Positions 44,113-52,943 of a DNA stretch of 64,000 nucleotides are shown here, piece after piece. Under the pieces are notes generated by a model, which ran no database searches, had not been told where the DNA came from, and saw only the letters and a list, made by a program, of their open reading frames with translations. A program made the position numbers and the translations under genes. The stretch comes from Ovoidimarina sp050299695 (GTDB lineage Bacteria > Pseudomonadota > Alphaproteobacteria > Rhodobacterales > Rhodobacteraceae). Each line of letters opens with the position of its first letter. Position 1 is the stretch's first letter. The stretch lies in assembly GCA_050299695.1 (NCBI GenBank), contig JBNKWI010000003.1, positions 1-64,000 of the forward strand, given 5' to 3'.

Positions 44113-44890
44113 GCCCAGCTCCGCAGGCCGCGAGGATGCCCTCGGCCTCCGCCACCGGAAGCGCCAGCGAGACGACATGGCCCAGCACGAAAAGAACCGG
44201 CGCATCCAGCCGTGCCTTGGCGAAATCCCCGGCGATCCGGCCCAGCGTCGAGACGAGCCGCCGTTCCCGGGGCGTGGTCGCCGAGGCGATGGCGAGAACC
44301 GGCAGATCCGGCGAGAGGCCGCGCCCCAGGAGTTCCCGGGCGGCCTCGGCGATGTTCGCCGCGCCCATGTAGATCGCCAGCGTGGTTTCCGGGTCGGCAA
44401 GCCCGTCCCAGTCGAGCGCCAGCGTCGCGTCCGCGGCGCGGTGGCCGGTGACGTAGCGCAGTCCGGTCGCCACGCCCCGCTGGGTGAGAGGAAATCCGGC
44501 CACGGCGGCGGCGCCCTGGGCCGAGGTGATGCCGGGCACGACGCAGACGGAAATGCCCTCCGCGGCGAGCGCGGCGACCTCCTCGCCGCCACGGCCGAAG
44601 ATCATCGGATCGCCGCCCTTGAGCCGGGCGACCCGTAGACCCTCGCGGGCAAGCGCAATGAGAAGCCGGTTGATCTCCACCTGGGGAAGCGGATGACGTC
44701 CGGTGCTCTTGCCGACGTCGATCAGCCGCGTGCCCGAAGGAGCCAGGGCGAGGATCTCTGGCGAGACCAGGCGGTCGTGGACGACCACCTCCGCCTCCAG
44801 AAGCAGCCGATGGGCCCGCACGGTCAGGAGCTCCGGATCGCCCGGCCCGGCGCCGATCAGCCACACCTGCCCGTGAGCGAGATCTCTCAT
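44105..44890 (-). CDS. nirE: NirE, SAM-dependent uroporphyrinogen III methyltransferase
   Basis: NirE methylates uroporphyrinogen III at C2 and C7, producing precorrin-2 for heme d1. The 261 residues show VWLIGAGPGDPELLTVRAHR at the start, VVVHDRLVSPEIL, LKGGDPMIFGRGGEE and VVPGITSAQGAAA, which are conserved SUMT features. The single-domain size fits NirE or CobA, not the CysG fusion. It lies 58 bases after nirS and shares its transcript. Confidence 0.94.
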   Translation of the reverse strand: MRDLAHGQVWLIGAGPGDPELLTVRAHRLLLEAEVVVHDRLVSPEILALAPSGTRLIDVGKSTGRHPLPQVEINRLLIALAREGLRVARLKGGDPMIFGRGGEEVAALAAEGISVCVVPGITSAQGAAAVAGFPLTQRGVATGLRYVTGHRAADATLALDWDGLADPETTLAIYMGAANIAEAARELLGRGLSPDLPVLAIASATTPRERRLVSTLGRIAGDFAKARLDAPVLFVLGHVVSLALPVAEAEGILAACGAGHA

Positions 44891-44948
44891 ATGCCCTCCA
44901 GCAAATGAGGCCCAGGCAGGGCGAGGGCGCTACCCGGGCGAGCGAAGC

Positions 44949-46706
44949 TCAATAGACGTCGCTGCGCGTGTTGTAGACGTTGAACTTGCCGGTCGGCGTG
45001 ATCAGGCGCGGGTCCTTGATCACCGTCTTCAACTCCAGCGTCTTGTCGTCCACCACGACGATCGCCGATTCCTTGTCCTTGGCGTTCCAGACCGAGAACC
45101 AGACCTCGGTGCCCTCCTTGTTGAATTCGGGCTGCACCACGCGCGGCTGGCCTTCGGCGATCCCGGCCCATTCGCCGATCGGGAGCGCAGTGTATTCGGG
45201 CTCTTCGCCCGCCTTCATCTTGTCGATGTCGAACACCGCCACCGAGGCCGAGGTCTCCGCGTCCGGGTTGAGCGGCGCGTCGACATAGAGATGCGTCGAG
45301 TTCGGATGGGTCTTGATGAACAGCGACCCGCCGCCCAGGGCGTAGAAGTCCTGAACGAGCTTCCAGGCCTCGTCCGGATGGCCCTCGGGATCGGTTCCGA
45401 TCAGCGCCACCGTGTCGTCGCCCAGATGCGAGGTCGCCCAGACCGGCCCGTAGTCCGGATGCACGAAATTGGCGCCCCGGCCCGGATGCGGCGTCTGGCC
45501 ACCGGTTTCGATCAGCGCGGTCAGTTCCCCCTCCTTGGTGTCCACCACCGCGACCTTGCCGCGCGCGTTGGCCGCGACGAGGAAATAGCGATGGGTGCTG
45601 TCGAATCCGCCATCGTGCAGGAACCGCTCCGCCTCGATCTCGGTCACCTTCAGGTTCCGGATATCCGAGTAGTCGATAAGAAGGATCTTGCCGGTCTCCT
45701 TGACGTTGACGATGAACTCCGGATTGAAATGCGAAGCCACGATCGAGGCCACCCGCGGCTCGGGATGGTAGATCTGCTCGTCATAAACCATGCCGCGGGT
45801 CGACTCGATCTTGAGCGGCTCCAGCGTGTTGCCGTCCATGATCACGTATTGCGGCGGCCAGTAGCTCCCGGCGATGGCATACTTGTCCTCGAACCCCTCG
45901 AACTTGGAGGTCTCGATCGACCGCGCCTCGGTGCCGACCTTGATCTGCGCCACCGTGGCGGGCGTCTCCATCCAGAGGTCGATCATGTTGACGAGCGCGT
46001 CGCGGCCGATCACGAAGAGGTAGCGGCCCGAGGCTGAAATCCGACTGATATGAACGGCATAGCCCGTGTCGATCACCGCGTGGATCTCGTAGGTTCCGCC
46101 GTCGATCAGGGCGATCTGGCCGGAATCCCGCAACGTCACCGACATCAGGTTGTCGATGTCGATGTCGTTCATCTTCGCGGTCGGCCGGTCCTCGGGCGCG
46201 ATCAGCACCTTCCAGCTCGCACGCATCTCGGGCATCCCGAATTCCGGCGGCGCCGCCGGGTCGAGCAGGATGTAGCGCGCCATGATGTCGACTTCGTCTT
46301 CGGTGAGCTGGCCGGAGCTGCCCCAGTTGGGCATCCCCGCGGGCGAGCCGTAGGTGATGAAGCTCTGAAGGTAGTCATAGCCGAGGTCCCGGGTGATATC
46401 CGGGGTCAGCGGCTTGCCGGTCGCGCCCTTGCGCAGCACGCCATGGCAGCCGGCGCAGCGCTCGAAGTAGATCTTGTTGGCGATGTTGTATTCGTCCGCC
46501 GTCATTACCGGATCGTCGGCCTTGCGGCCCGGCAGCTCGACATGGATCTCGGCCAGCGTGGTCATCGACGGCACGTATTCGGCGGCCGGCGTGTCGCCAT
46601 GATCGGCGGGCTTGTCCTGCGCGAGGGCCACTCCGGCGCCAAGCAGCAGCGCAAGCGACGCCTTCGCCAGGGCGGAACGTCTGAGAAGTCCGGTTCTCGT
46701 CGTCAT
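44949..46706 (-). CDS. nirS: Cytochrome cd1 nitrite reductase NirS
   Basis: NirS reduces nitrite to nitric oxide in the periplasm. The 585 residues comprise a Sec signal (LLRRSALAKASLALLLGAGV, cleavage near VALAQ), a cytochrome c domain with CAGCH at 84-88, and the eight-bladed d1 propeller. The latter has the two catalytic His regions IYHPEPRVASIV and VASHFNPEFIVNVKETG, and ends TPTGKFNVYNTRSDVY. I chose the ATG at 46706 since the signal sequence begins there; the frame is open further upstream. It leads the minus-strand operon nirS-E-C-F-DL-G-H-J-N. Confidence 0.97.
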   Translation of the reverse strand: MTTRTGLLRRSALAKASLALLLGAGVALAQDKPADHGDTPAAEYVPSMTTLAEIHVELPGRKADDPVMTADEYNIANKIYFERCAGCHGVLRKGATGKPLTPDITRDLGYDYLQSFITYGSPAGMPNWGSSGQLTEDEVDIMARYILLDPAAPPEFGMPEMRASWKVLIAPEDRPTAKMNDIDIDNLMSVTLRDSGQIALIDGGTYEIHAVIDTGYAVHISRISASGRYLFVIGRDALVNMIDLWMETPATVAQIKVGTEARSIETSKFEGFEDKYAIAGSYWPPQYVIMDGNTLEPLKIESTRGMVYDEQIYHPEPRVASIVASHFNPEFIVNVKETGKILLIDYSDIRNLKVTEIEAERFLHDGGFDSTHRYFLVAANARGKVAVVDTKEGELTALIETGGQTPHPGRGANFVHPDYGPVWATSHLGDDTVALIGTDPEGHPDEAWKLVQDFYALGGGSLFIKTHPNSTHLYVDAPLNPDAETSASVAVFDIDKMKAGEEPEYTALPIGEWAGIAEGQPRVVQPEFNKEGTEVWFSVWNAKDKESAIVVVDDKTLELKTVIKDPRLITPTGKFNVYNTRSDVY

Positions 46707-46774
46707 TGCGTGCCTCTCTCTCTTCAACGGCTGTGACTCGCGAGGGAGCGTGGCGCGGGCCAAGGCGCCGATCC

Positions 46775-46788
46775 TTGACTTTCGTCAA
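46775..46788. promoter_or_regulatory. FNR/NNR-type box shared by nirS and nirI
   Basis: TTGACTTTCGTCAA is a perfect TTGAC-N4-GTCAA palindrome and matches the TTGA-N6-TCAA form bound by FNR/NNR/DNR regulators. It lies about 75 bases from the nirS start and 62 from the nirI start. If an activator sits at -41.5, the nirS and nirI starts of transcription would be near 46740 and 46823. A NO- or oxygen-responsive Crp/Fnr protein is the probable binder. Confidence 0.8.
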
Positions 46789-46843
46789 TGCTCCGGCGCG
46801 ACCGCCGGCGCAGGGTCTCCTCGATCCCGGAACAGGCCGCGCA

Positions 46844-48898
46844 ATGCATTTCTTCCGCAGATCAGGACCGGTCATTGCCCTGCTTCTGGTCCTCCGCTCC
46901 GGTTCGGCCGCCGCCGACATCGGTGACGCGGCGTTCTCGCCATCCAATCCGGACAGTGAACTGGCAGCAGAACTCTTCGGGGCCTCCGGTCCCGTGGTCG
47001 TCACCCGCGAGGATGGCGGGGGCGTTCCCGGCTGGACCGCGGAAGCCGACGGCAGGATCCTGGGCTACATCGGCTCGACCTGGGAAATCTCCGGGTCGGT
47101 CGGGTATTCCGGGCGGCCCTTAGACGTTCTCGTCGCGGTGGCGCCCGACGCCCATGTCTCCGGCGCCCGGCTGATGCGCCACGACGAACCGGTGCTGACG
47201 CTCGGGATCTCGGACGCCGATATCGCGGCCTATGTCGACGGGTTCCGCGGCGCCGATCTCTCGGTATCCCGTGCGGAGATCCTGAAGCCTGCCGCCGACC
47301 TGCCCGACGTGATCTCGCGGGCCACCGTCTCCACCGGCGTGATCCGCGACGGCATCCTGCGAACCGCCCGCACCCTCGCCATCGGGCGCGGTCTCGTCGC
47401 GGGCGGCGGGGTCGACCGGCTGGGCTACGCGCCGGCGGATTTCGACGCGCTCCTCGCGATGGGGGCGCTCGCTCATGTCCGGGTGAGCCTCACCGAGGCC
47501 GCCGCGGCCCTGGAAGGCGCGAAGGTTCCCGTGCCGGAGGGCGACGGTGCCTTCCTCGATCTCTACGCCGGCCTGATCGAACCGCCCACCGTCGGGCGGA
47601 ATCTCCTGGGTCAGCAGCGCTACACCGAGGCCATGGGCGCGCTCGGACCGGGGGAGACCCTGCTCGCGGTGATCTCGTCCGGGCTGCACTCGCATCGCGG
47701 CACGGCGTGGAAACGCAGCGGAGTCTTCGACAGGATCGCAATCGTACAGGGCGAGACCCGGATCCGTCCGCGCGCGGAGGATTACCTGTTCGTTCGCCGC
47801 CTGGAGATCGCCGGGGCGCCCGATGCGAAGGAGGTCAGCCTGTTCCGCCTGCCGGGCCAGGGCCTCGACCCGACCGGGCCGTTCCGCATCGAGGTCACCG
47901 CCACGCGGCCGGCGGCTGCGGGCGGCATGGTGGCAACGACGATCGCGGCGGAGTACCGCCTGCCGGACCGCTTCCGCATCGACCCGCCCGAGCCAGAACC
48001 GCTCTGGCGTTCGGCCTGGGACGCCGGCCGGGCCGAGGTCGCGGCGGTCGCACTGATGCTCCTCGCGCTGACGGCGATCCTGTTCTTCCAGCAGAGCTTC
48101 GTGCGCCGGCCGGCGCTCTGGCGGGCGGGGCGGCTGGGCTACCTGACGGTGACGCTCTTCGTGCTCGGCTGGGGGCTGAACGGCCAGCTTTCCGTGGTCC
48201 AGGTGGTGGCCTTCCTGCATTCGCTCCTGACCGGGTTCCGCTGGGAGACCTTCCTCGTTGCACCGGTGATCTTCGTGCTGTGGTGTTTCGTCGCGCTCGG
48301 CCTCCTGTTCTGGGGCCGTGGCGTCTATTGCGGCTGGCTCTGCCCGTTCGGCGCGCTGCAGGAGCTATTGAACGTCGCCGCGCAGCGGGCCGGGCTGAGG
48401 CAGCTGCCGATCCCGCACGCGCTCCACGAACGGCTCTGGGTCATCAAGTACACGCTCTTCGTCGCGATCCTCGCGCTGTCGTTCTACTCGATGCACGACG
48501 CGCTCGTCCTCGCCGAGGCCGAACCCTTCAAGACCGCGATCTCGCTCCGCTTCCTGCGCGCTTGGCCCTTCGTCCTCTTCGCGGTCGCGGTTCTCGCGGC
48601 GGGTCTCTTCGTCGAGCGGTTCTATTGCCGCTATCTCTGCCCGCTCGGCGCCGGGCTGGCGATCCCCGCGAAGCTGAAGATCTTCGACTGGCTCGAGCGG
48701 CGGCCGCAATGCGGGCGGGAATGCCGGCTCTGCGAAACGAAATGCACGGTCGGCGCCATCGACCCGCTGGGCCGGATCAATCCCAACGAATGCGTGCTCT
48801 GCCTGCGCTGCCAGGTGATCTACCACGATCCGGGCGCCTGCATCGTCCTCAAGCGCCGGGCGCGGGGCGGCGCCCCGGCCACGGAGGGCGCCGCATGA
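46844..48898 (+). CDS. nirI: NirI, NosR-like membrane regulator/flavoprotein
   Basis: NirI is a NosR paralogue required in Paracoccus for nirS expression. The 684 residues have a signal sequence (about 8-28), a periplasmic FMN-binding-like domain, membrane helices from about residue 395, and polyferredoxin-type Cys motifs. The latter are YCGWLCPFGALQELL, FYCRYLCPLGAGLAIP, and the cytosolic set CGRECRLCETKCTVG with NECVLCLRCQV. The flavinylation motif is SRAT here, where NosR below has SGAT. The ATG at 46844 gives the signal peptide; the upstream frame extension overlaps the box and is unlikely. ATGA overlap with nnrS. Confidence 0.92.
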   Translation: MHFFRRSGPVIALLLVLRSGSAAADIGDAAFSPSNPDSELAAELFGASGPVVVTREDGGGVPGWTAEADGRILGYIGSTWEISGSVGYSGRPLDVLVAVAPDAHVSGARLMRHDEPVLTLGISDADIAAYVDGFRGADLSVSRAEILKPAADLPDVISRATVSTGVIRDGILRTARTLAIGRGLVAGGGVDRLGYAPADFDALLAMGALAHVRVSLTEAAAALEGAKVPVPEGDGAFLDLYAGLIEPPTVGRNLLGQQRYTEAMGALGPGETLLAVISSGLHSHRGTAWKRSGVFDRIAIVQGETRIRPRAEDYLFVRRLEIAGAPDAKEVSLFRLPGQGLDPTGPFRIEVTATRPAAAGGMVATTIAAEYRLPDRFRIDPPEPEPLWRSAWDAGRAEVAAVALMLLALTAILFFQQSFVRRPALWRAGRLGYLTVTLFVLGWGLNGQLSVVQVVAFLHSLLTGFRWETFLVAPVIFVLWCFVALGLLFWGRGVYCGWLCPFGALQELLNVAAQRAGLRQLPIPHALHERLWVIKYTLFVAILALSFYSMHDALVLAEAEPFKTAISLRFLRAWPFVLFAVAVLAAGLFVERFYCRYLCPLGAGLAIPAKLKIFDWLERRPQCGRECRLCETKCTVGAIDPLGRINPNECVLCLRCQVIYHDPGACIVLKRRARGGAPATEGAA

Positions 48899-50079
48899 CA
48901 GGGGCGGTGAAGCGGCTCTTCGGCGAAGGTTACCGGGTGTTCTTTCTGGCCACCGGGCTATGGGCGCTGATCGCGATCCTTGTCTGGACCCTCTGGCTCG
49001 CGGGCGCGATCGGCGTCCCGGCCCCCGCGATGCCGCTTCCGCTCTGGCACGCACACGAGATGGTCTTCGGCTTTCCCGAGGCGGCGTTCGGCGGGTTCTT
49101 CCTCACCGCGGTTCCGAACTGGACCGGCGCACGGGCGGCGCGGCATGCCTTCATCGCCGCCGCGGCCGGGGTCTGGCTCGCCGGACGGCTGGCGCTCTGG
49201 TTTTCGGGCGATTTGCCCCTGGCTCTCGTCGCCGTGCTCGACCTCGGCTTCCTCCCCGTCCTCGGCGCCAAGATCGCAACCCAGCTCGTGAAGCGCCCGA
49301 AGCCACAGAACCTCATGTTTCTCGCGCTTCTAAGCTTGGTCTGGGCGGGAAACCTCCTGATGCATCTCGACTGGGCAGGCGGCGCCCCGACGGCCGGGCG
49401 CGGGTTGCGCCTCGGGCTCCTCGGCGCGGCGGCGATGATCGCGGTGCTCGGCGGACGCGTCGCGCCGGCCTTCACCCGCAACGCGCTGATGCGGCGCGGG
49501 GAGACCGGCCGCCTTCCCCTGAGCCGCCCGCGCCTCGACATCGCCGGGATCGCCCTGGCCATTGCGACGGCGCTTTCTGTGCTGATCGGCCTGCCGGAGC
49601 CGCTGGCCGGCCTCCTCGCACTCGCGGCGGGCCTCGCGCAGGCCGTGCGGCTTGCCGGCTGGCGCACGCGGCTGGTGCTCGGCGACCCGCTGCTCTGGGC
49701 GCTCCATCTCGCCTTCGGATTCCTGACGCTGGGCTACGTGGCGCTCGGCCTCGCCTGGCTGGGCCTCGGCAGCGAGGTCGGGGCCCTGCACCTGATGGGC
49801 ATCGGCGCGGTCGGCGGCATGATCCTCGCGGTCGCGAGCCGGGCGACGCTCGGCCATAGCGGCCGACCTCTCAGCGCGCCGGCGCCGGTCGCGGCCGGAT
49901 ACGGGCTGATCGCCGTGGCGGCGATCCTGCGCTATTCGGCCGGCACCGCCGGCAGCACCTGGTATCTCGCGGCAAGCATCGCGGCGGGCCTAGCCTGGTG
50001 TCTTGCCTTCACGCTCTATCTCGCCGCGCTCTGGCCCGTGTTCTGGGGCCCGCGCGCCGCGCCCGAGGCCGGGGAGTAG
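48895..50079 (+). CDS. nnrS: NnrS family heme-copper membrane protein
   Basis: The 394-residue protein has about 12 membrane helices and the NnrS pattern: GEGYRVFFLATGLWAL, LPLWHAHEMVFGFPEAAFGGFFLTAVPNWTG (heme/copper His region, residues 48-78), and VGGMILAVASRATLGHSGR. NnrS helps bacteria cope with NO and nitrosative stress during denitrification. In Paracoccus nirI is followed directly by nirX; here nnrS lies between them. It overlaps the nirI stop by four bases. Confidence 0.92.
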   Translation: MTGAVKRLFGEGYRVFFLATGLWALIAILVWTLWLAGAIGVPAPAMPLPLWHAHEMVFGFPEAAFGGFFLTAVPNWTGARAARHAFIAAAAGVWLAGRLALWFSGDLPLALVAVLDLGFLPVLGAKIATQLVKRPKPQNLMFLALLSLVWAGNLLMHLDWAGGAPTAGRGLRLGLLGAAAMIAVLGGRVAPAFTRNALMRRGETGRLPLSRPRLDIAGIALAIATALSVLIGLPEPLAGLLALAAGLAQAVRLAGWRTRLVLGDPLLWALHLAFGFLTLGYVALGLAWLGLGSEVGALHLMGIGAVGGMILAVASRATLGHSGRPLSAPAPVAAGYGLIAVAAILRYSAGTAGSTWYLAASIAAGLAWCLAFTLYLAALWPVFWGPRAAPEAGE

Positions 50080-50083
50080 ACCC

Positions 50084-50971
50084 ATGCCAAGCCGCCGCCG
50101 CTTCCTGACCGTCGCCGCCGCCGCGCTCTCGGCCCCCCGCGCCGCCCTTGCCGCGCCCGCGCCCGAATGGCGGGGCAGGGCGCTCGGCGCCTCGGCGCGG
50201 GTCGTCCTTGTCGGTGCGGAGCCCGCCGAGGCGCGCCGGATCTTCGCCTCCGTCGAACGCGTGCTGGCCACGGTCGAGGCGCAATTCTCGCTGCATCGCG
50301 ACTCGGCGCTAGTGCGGCTCAATCGCGATGGCCGGCTGGCCCGGCCCGGTGCTGACATTCTCGACCTGTTTCACGTCGCCGGCGCGGTAAACGGCGCGAC
50401 CGGTGGCATGTTCGACCCGACGATCCAGCCCTATTGGCGTGCCGTGGCATCCGGTGGCGACACCGGGCGGGCGCGCGCGCTCGTCGGCTGGGACGGCGTC
50501 CGGATCGCCGAGGACGAGATCCGCCTCGCCCGCCCCGGCATGGCGCTGACCATGAACGGCATCGCCCAAGGATGGGCCACCGACCGGATCGCCGCGCTAC
50601 TGAGGGCGCACGGCTTCGGCGATGTGCTCGTCGATATCGGAGAGGTCGTCGCGCTGGGCAGACGGCCTGCTGGCGGCCCCTGGCGCGCCGCCGTGGCCCT
50701 TCCCGACGGTACCCAGGTGTCGCGGCTCGACCTGACCGACAGGGCGCTTGCCACCTCCGCGCCGATGGGAACCCGGATCGGGCCGGACGGCACCCGCCCG
50801 CATATCCTCGCCCCCGACGGCAGGGAGGCGCTTTGGCGCCTCGCCTCGGTCTCGGCCACCCGCGCCGCGCTGGCCGACGCGCTCTCGACGGCGTTCTGCC
50901 TGATGGACCGGCGGGCCATCGCCTCCGCCCTGGCGGCCTTTCCCGAAGCGCGGCTCGAAGCGCTTCTCTAA
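50084..50971 (+). CDS. nirX: NirX, ApbE-type FAD:protein FMN transferase
   Basis: The 295-residue product is an ApbE-family flavin transferase that attaches FMN to Thr residues of exported proteins. The N-terminus has a Tat motif (MPSRRRFLTVAAAALSA). Conserved segments are FDPTIQPYWRA, TMNGIAQGWATDRI, LVDIGEVVALG and the ATSAPMGTRIGPDGTRPHI region. Its likely clients are NirI and NosR, both with FMN-binding domains. Five bases separate the stop of nnrS from its start. Confidence 0.92.
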   Translation: MPSRRRFLTVAAAALSAPRAALAAPAPEWRGRALGASARVVLVGAEPAEARRIFASVERVLATVEAQFSLHRDSALVRLNRDGRLARPGADILDLFHVAGAVNGATGGMFDPTIQPYWRAVASGGDTGRARALVGWDGVRIAEDEIRLARPGMALTMNGIAQGWATDRIAALLRAHGFGDVLVDIGEVVALGRRPAGGPWRAAVALPDGTQVSRLDLTDRALATSAPMGTRIGPDGTRPHILAPDGREALWRLASVSATRAALADALSTAFCLMDRRAIASALAAFPEARLEALL

Positions 50972-50977
50972 GGGCGC

Positions 50978-50991
50978 TTGACTTTGGTTAA
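50978..50991. promoter_or_regulatory. Near-consensus FNR/NNR box before norC
   Basis: TTGACTTTGGTTAA matches TTGA-N6-TCAA with one mismatch (TTAA in the right half). Its centre at 50984.5 is about 68 bases before the norC ATG, so a start of transcription at 41.5 bases from the centre would fall near 51026, a normal leader length. The box shares the left half TTGACTTT with the nirS/nirI site, suggesting the same regulator. Confidence 0.7.
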
Positions 50992-51052
50992 GGCAACTCG
51001 CCCCGCCAGAGGCTTTTCTCGGCGCAACGGAAACTGACCCGGGGAGAGCGCG

Positions 51053-51505
51053 ATGCGGGATGTCATGACCAAGGGCATGGCGCGCAACATATTTTATGGC
51101 GGCTCGCTGTTCTTCATCCTGATCTTCCTTGGCCTGTCCTTCCAGAGCCACGGTTACATCGTCAACACATCGACCGACGCCGCGACGCTCACCGACAGCG
51201 TGGCGGCGGGCAAACGCATCTGGGAACGGAAGGCCTGCATAAACTGCCACACGATCCTCGGGGAGGGCGCCTATTTCGCACCCGAGGTCGGCAACGTGAT
51301 GCGGCGCTGGGGCGTGCAGGACGACCCCGAGGCGGCGATGGAGGTTCTGAAAGGCTGGATGGACTCGATGCCCTCCGGGATCGAGGGCCGCCGGCAGATG
51401 CCGCAGTTCAACCTCACCGACGCGGAGTACCGGCAGCTCGCCGATTTCCTCCTCTGGGTCGGCACCATCGACACCCAGGGCTGGCCGCCGAACGACGCGG
51501 GCTGA
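51053..51505 (+). CDS. norC: Nitric oxide reductase small subunit, cytochrome c NorC
   Basis: NorC is a membrane-anchored cytochrome c that feeds electrons to NorB. The 150 residues contain one N-terminal anchor helix (about 13-30), the heme motif CINCH at 62-66 (KACINCHTILGEGAYFAPE) and a Met ligand candidate in RQMPQF. The ATG at 51053 has GGGGAGAGCG upstream. It heads the norCBQDEF operon. Confidence 0.97.
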   Translation: MRDVMTKGMARNIFYGGSLFFILIFLGLSFQSHGYIVNTSTDAATLTDSVAAGKRIWERKACINCHTILGEGAYFAPEVGNVMRRWGVQDDPEAAMEVLKGWMDSMPSGIEGRRQMPQFNLTDAEYRQLADFLLWVGTIDTQGWPPNDAG

Positions 51506-51548
51506 AAGGCATATCGAGACGTCGCCTCAGGCGCGAAGGAGACCCGAG

Positions 51549-52943
51549 ATGAGATACCAGACACAGAAGATCGCGCTCGCCTATTTCTACACGGCACTGG
51601 CGCTCTTCGCCGTGCAGGTGACGATGGGGCTGGTGATCGGCTGGATCTACGTGCAGCCGAACTTCCTGTCCGAGATCCTGCCCTTCAACATCGGCCGGAT
51701 GCTGCACTCGAACAGCCTGATCGTCTGGCTGATCACAGGCTTCATGGGCGCGGCCTATTTCCTCCTTCCCGAGGAGGCCGAGCGCGAGATCCATTCGCCG
51801 ACGCTCGCCTATCTCCAACTCGCGATCCTGATCCTCGGCACGGCCGGGGCCGTGGTGACCTATCTCTTCAACCTCTTCGAGGGGAACCTTCTCTTCGGCA
51901 AGGAGGGCCGCGAGTTCCTCGAACAACCGCTCTGGGTCAAGCTCGGGATCGTCGTGGCCGCGCTGATCTTCCTCTTCAACGTCACCCTGACGGTGCTCAA
52001 GGGCCGCAAGACCGCGATCACCAACGTCCTGCTTCTCGGGCTCTGGGGGCTCGCGCTCCTGTTCCTCTTCGCCTTTTACAACCCGGCGAACCTGAGCCTA
52101 GACAAGCAGTACTGGTGGTATGTCGTGCATCTCTGGGTCGAAGGCGTGTGGGAGCTGATCATGGCGTCGATCCTCGCCTACCTGATGCTCAAGCTCACCG
52201 GCGTCGACCGCGAGGTGGTGGAGAAATGGCTCTACGTCATCGTCGCGCTGGCGCTGTTCTCCGGCATCCTCGGCACCGGGCACCATTACTACTGGATCGG
52301 CACGCCGGGCTACTGGCAGTGGATCGGTTCGATCTTCTCCTCGCTCGAGGTGGTGCCGTTCTTCGCGATGATGAGCTTCGCCTTCGTCATGGTCTGGAAG
52401 GGCCGTCGCGACCATCCGAACAAGGCCGCGCTCCTCTGGTCCTTGGGCTGCGCAACGCTCGCCTTTTTCGGCGCCGGGGTCTGGGGCTTCCTCCACACGC
52501 TCCACGGCGTGAACTTCTACACCCACGGCACGCAGATCACCGCCGCGCACGGGCATCTCGCCTTCTTCGGCGCCTACGTCTCCCTCAACCTCGCGATCTT
52601 CAGCTACGCGATGCCGATCCTGAAAGGCCGCGACCCTTACAACCAGGTGCTGAACATGGCCGCGTTCTGGCTGATGTCGGGCGGCATGGCCTTCATGACC
52701 TTCACGCTGACCTTCGCGGGCACCGTGCAGACCCACCTGCAAAGGGTGATGGGGATGCCGTATATGGAGGTCCAGGAACAGCTCTGGGTGTTCTATGCGA
52801 TGCGGTTCGGGGCCGGTGTGGCGGTGGTCCTCGGGGCGTTCCTCTTCATCTACGCGATCCTCGCGCCCCGTCGCGAGGTGATCGACCCGGGTCCTGCAGA
52901 ACAATCCCGTCTCGACGCCGAGCGGGGCGTCGCGGCGGAATAG
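51549..52943 (+). CDS. norB: Nitric oxide reductase large subunit NorB
   Basis: NorB is the heme b/b3-FeB subunit that reduces two NO to N2O. The 464-residue protein has about 12 membrane helices. Ligand and catalytic residues appear in GRMLHSNSLIVWLITGF (His), WVEGVWELIM (Glu), GTGHHYYWIGTP (His pair), and HGTQITAAHGHLAFFGAY (His). Its stop TAG abuts the norQ ATG. The form is the cytochrome c-dependent cNor, since norC is present and there is no quinol-oxidase extension. Confidence 0.97.
   Translation: MRYQTQKIALAYFYTALALFAVQVTMGLVIGWIYVQPNFLSEILPFNIGRMLHSNSLIVWLITGFMGAAYFLLPEEAEREIHSPTLAYLQLAILILGTAGAVVTYLFNLFEGNLLFGKEGREFLEQPLWVKLGIVVAALIFLFNVTLTVLKGRKTAITNVLLLGLWGLALLFLFAFYNPANLSLDKQYWWYVVHLWVEGVWELIMASILAYLMLKLTGVDREVVEKWLYVIVALALFSGILGTGHHYYWIGTPGYWQWIGSIFSSLEVVPFFAMMSFAFVMVWKGRRDHPNKAALLWSLGCATLAFFGAGVWGFLHTLHGVNFYTHGTQITAAHGHLAFFGAYVSLNLAIFSYAMPILKGRDPYNQVLNMAAFWLMSGGMAFMTFTLTFAGTVQTHLQRVMGMPYMEVQEQLWVFYAMRFGAGVAVVLGAFLFIYAILAPRREVIDPGPAEQSRLDAERGVAAE

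Noticed and set aside
46706..46843. Upstream extension of nirI from an earlier in-frame start at 46706
   Set aside because: It would run through the FNR-type box and give an N-terminus with no signal peptide; the ATG at 46844 begins a clear signal sequence.
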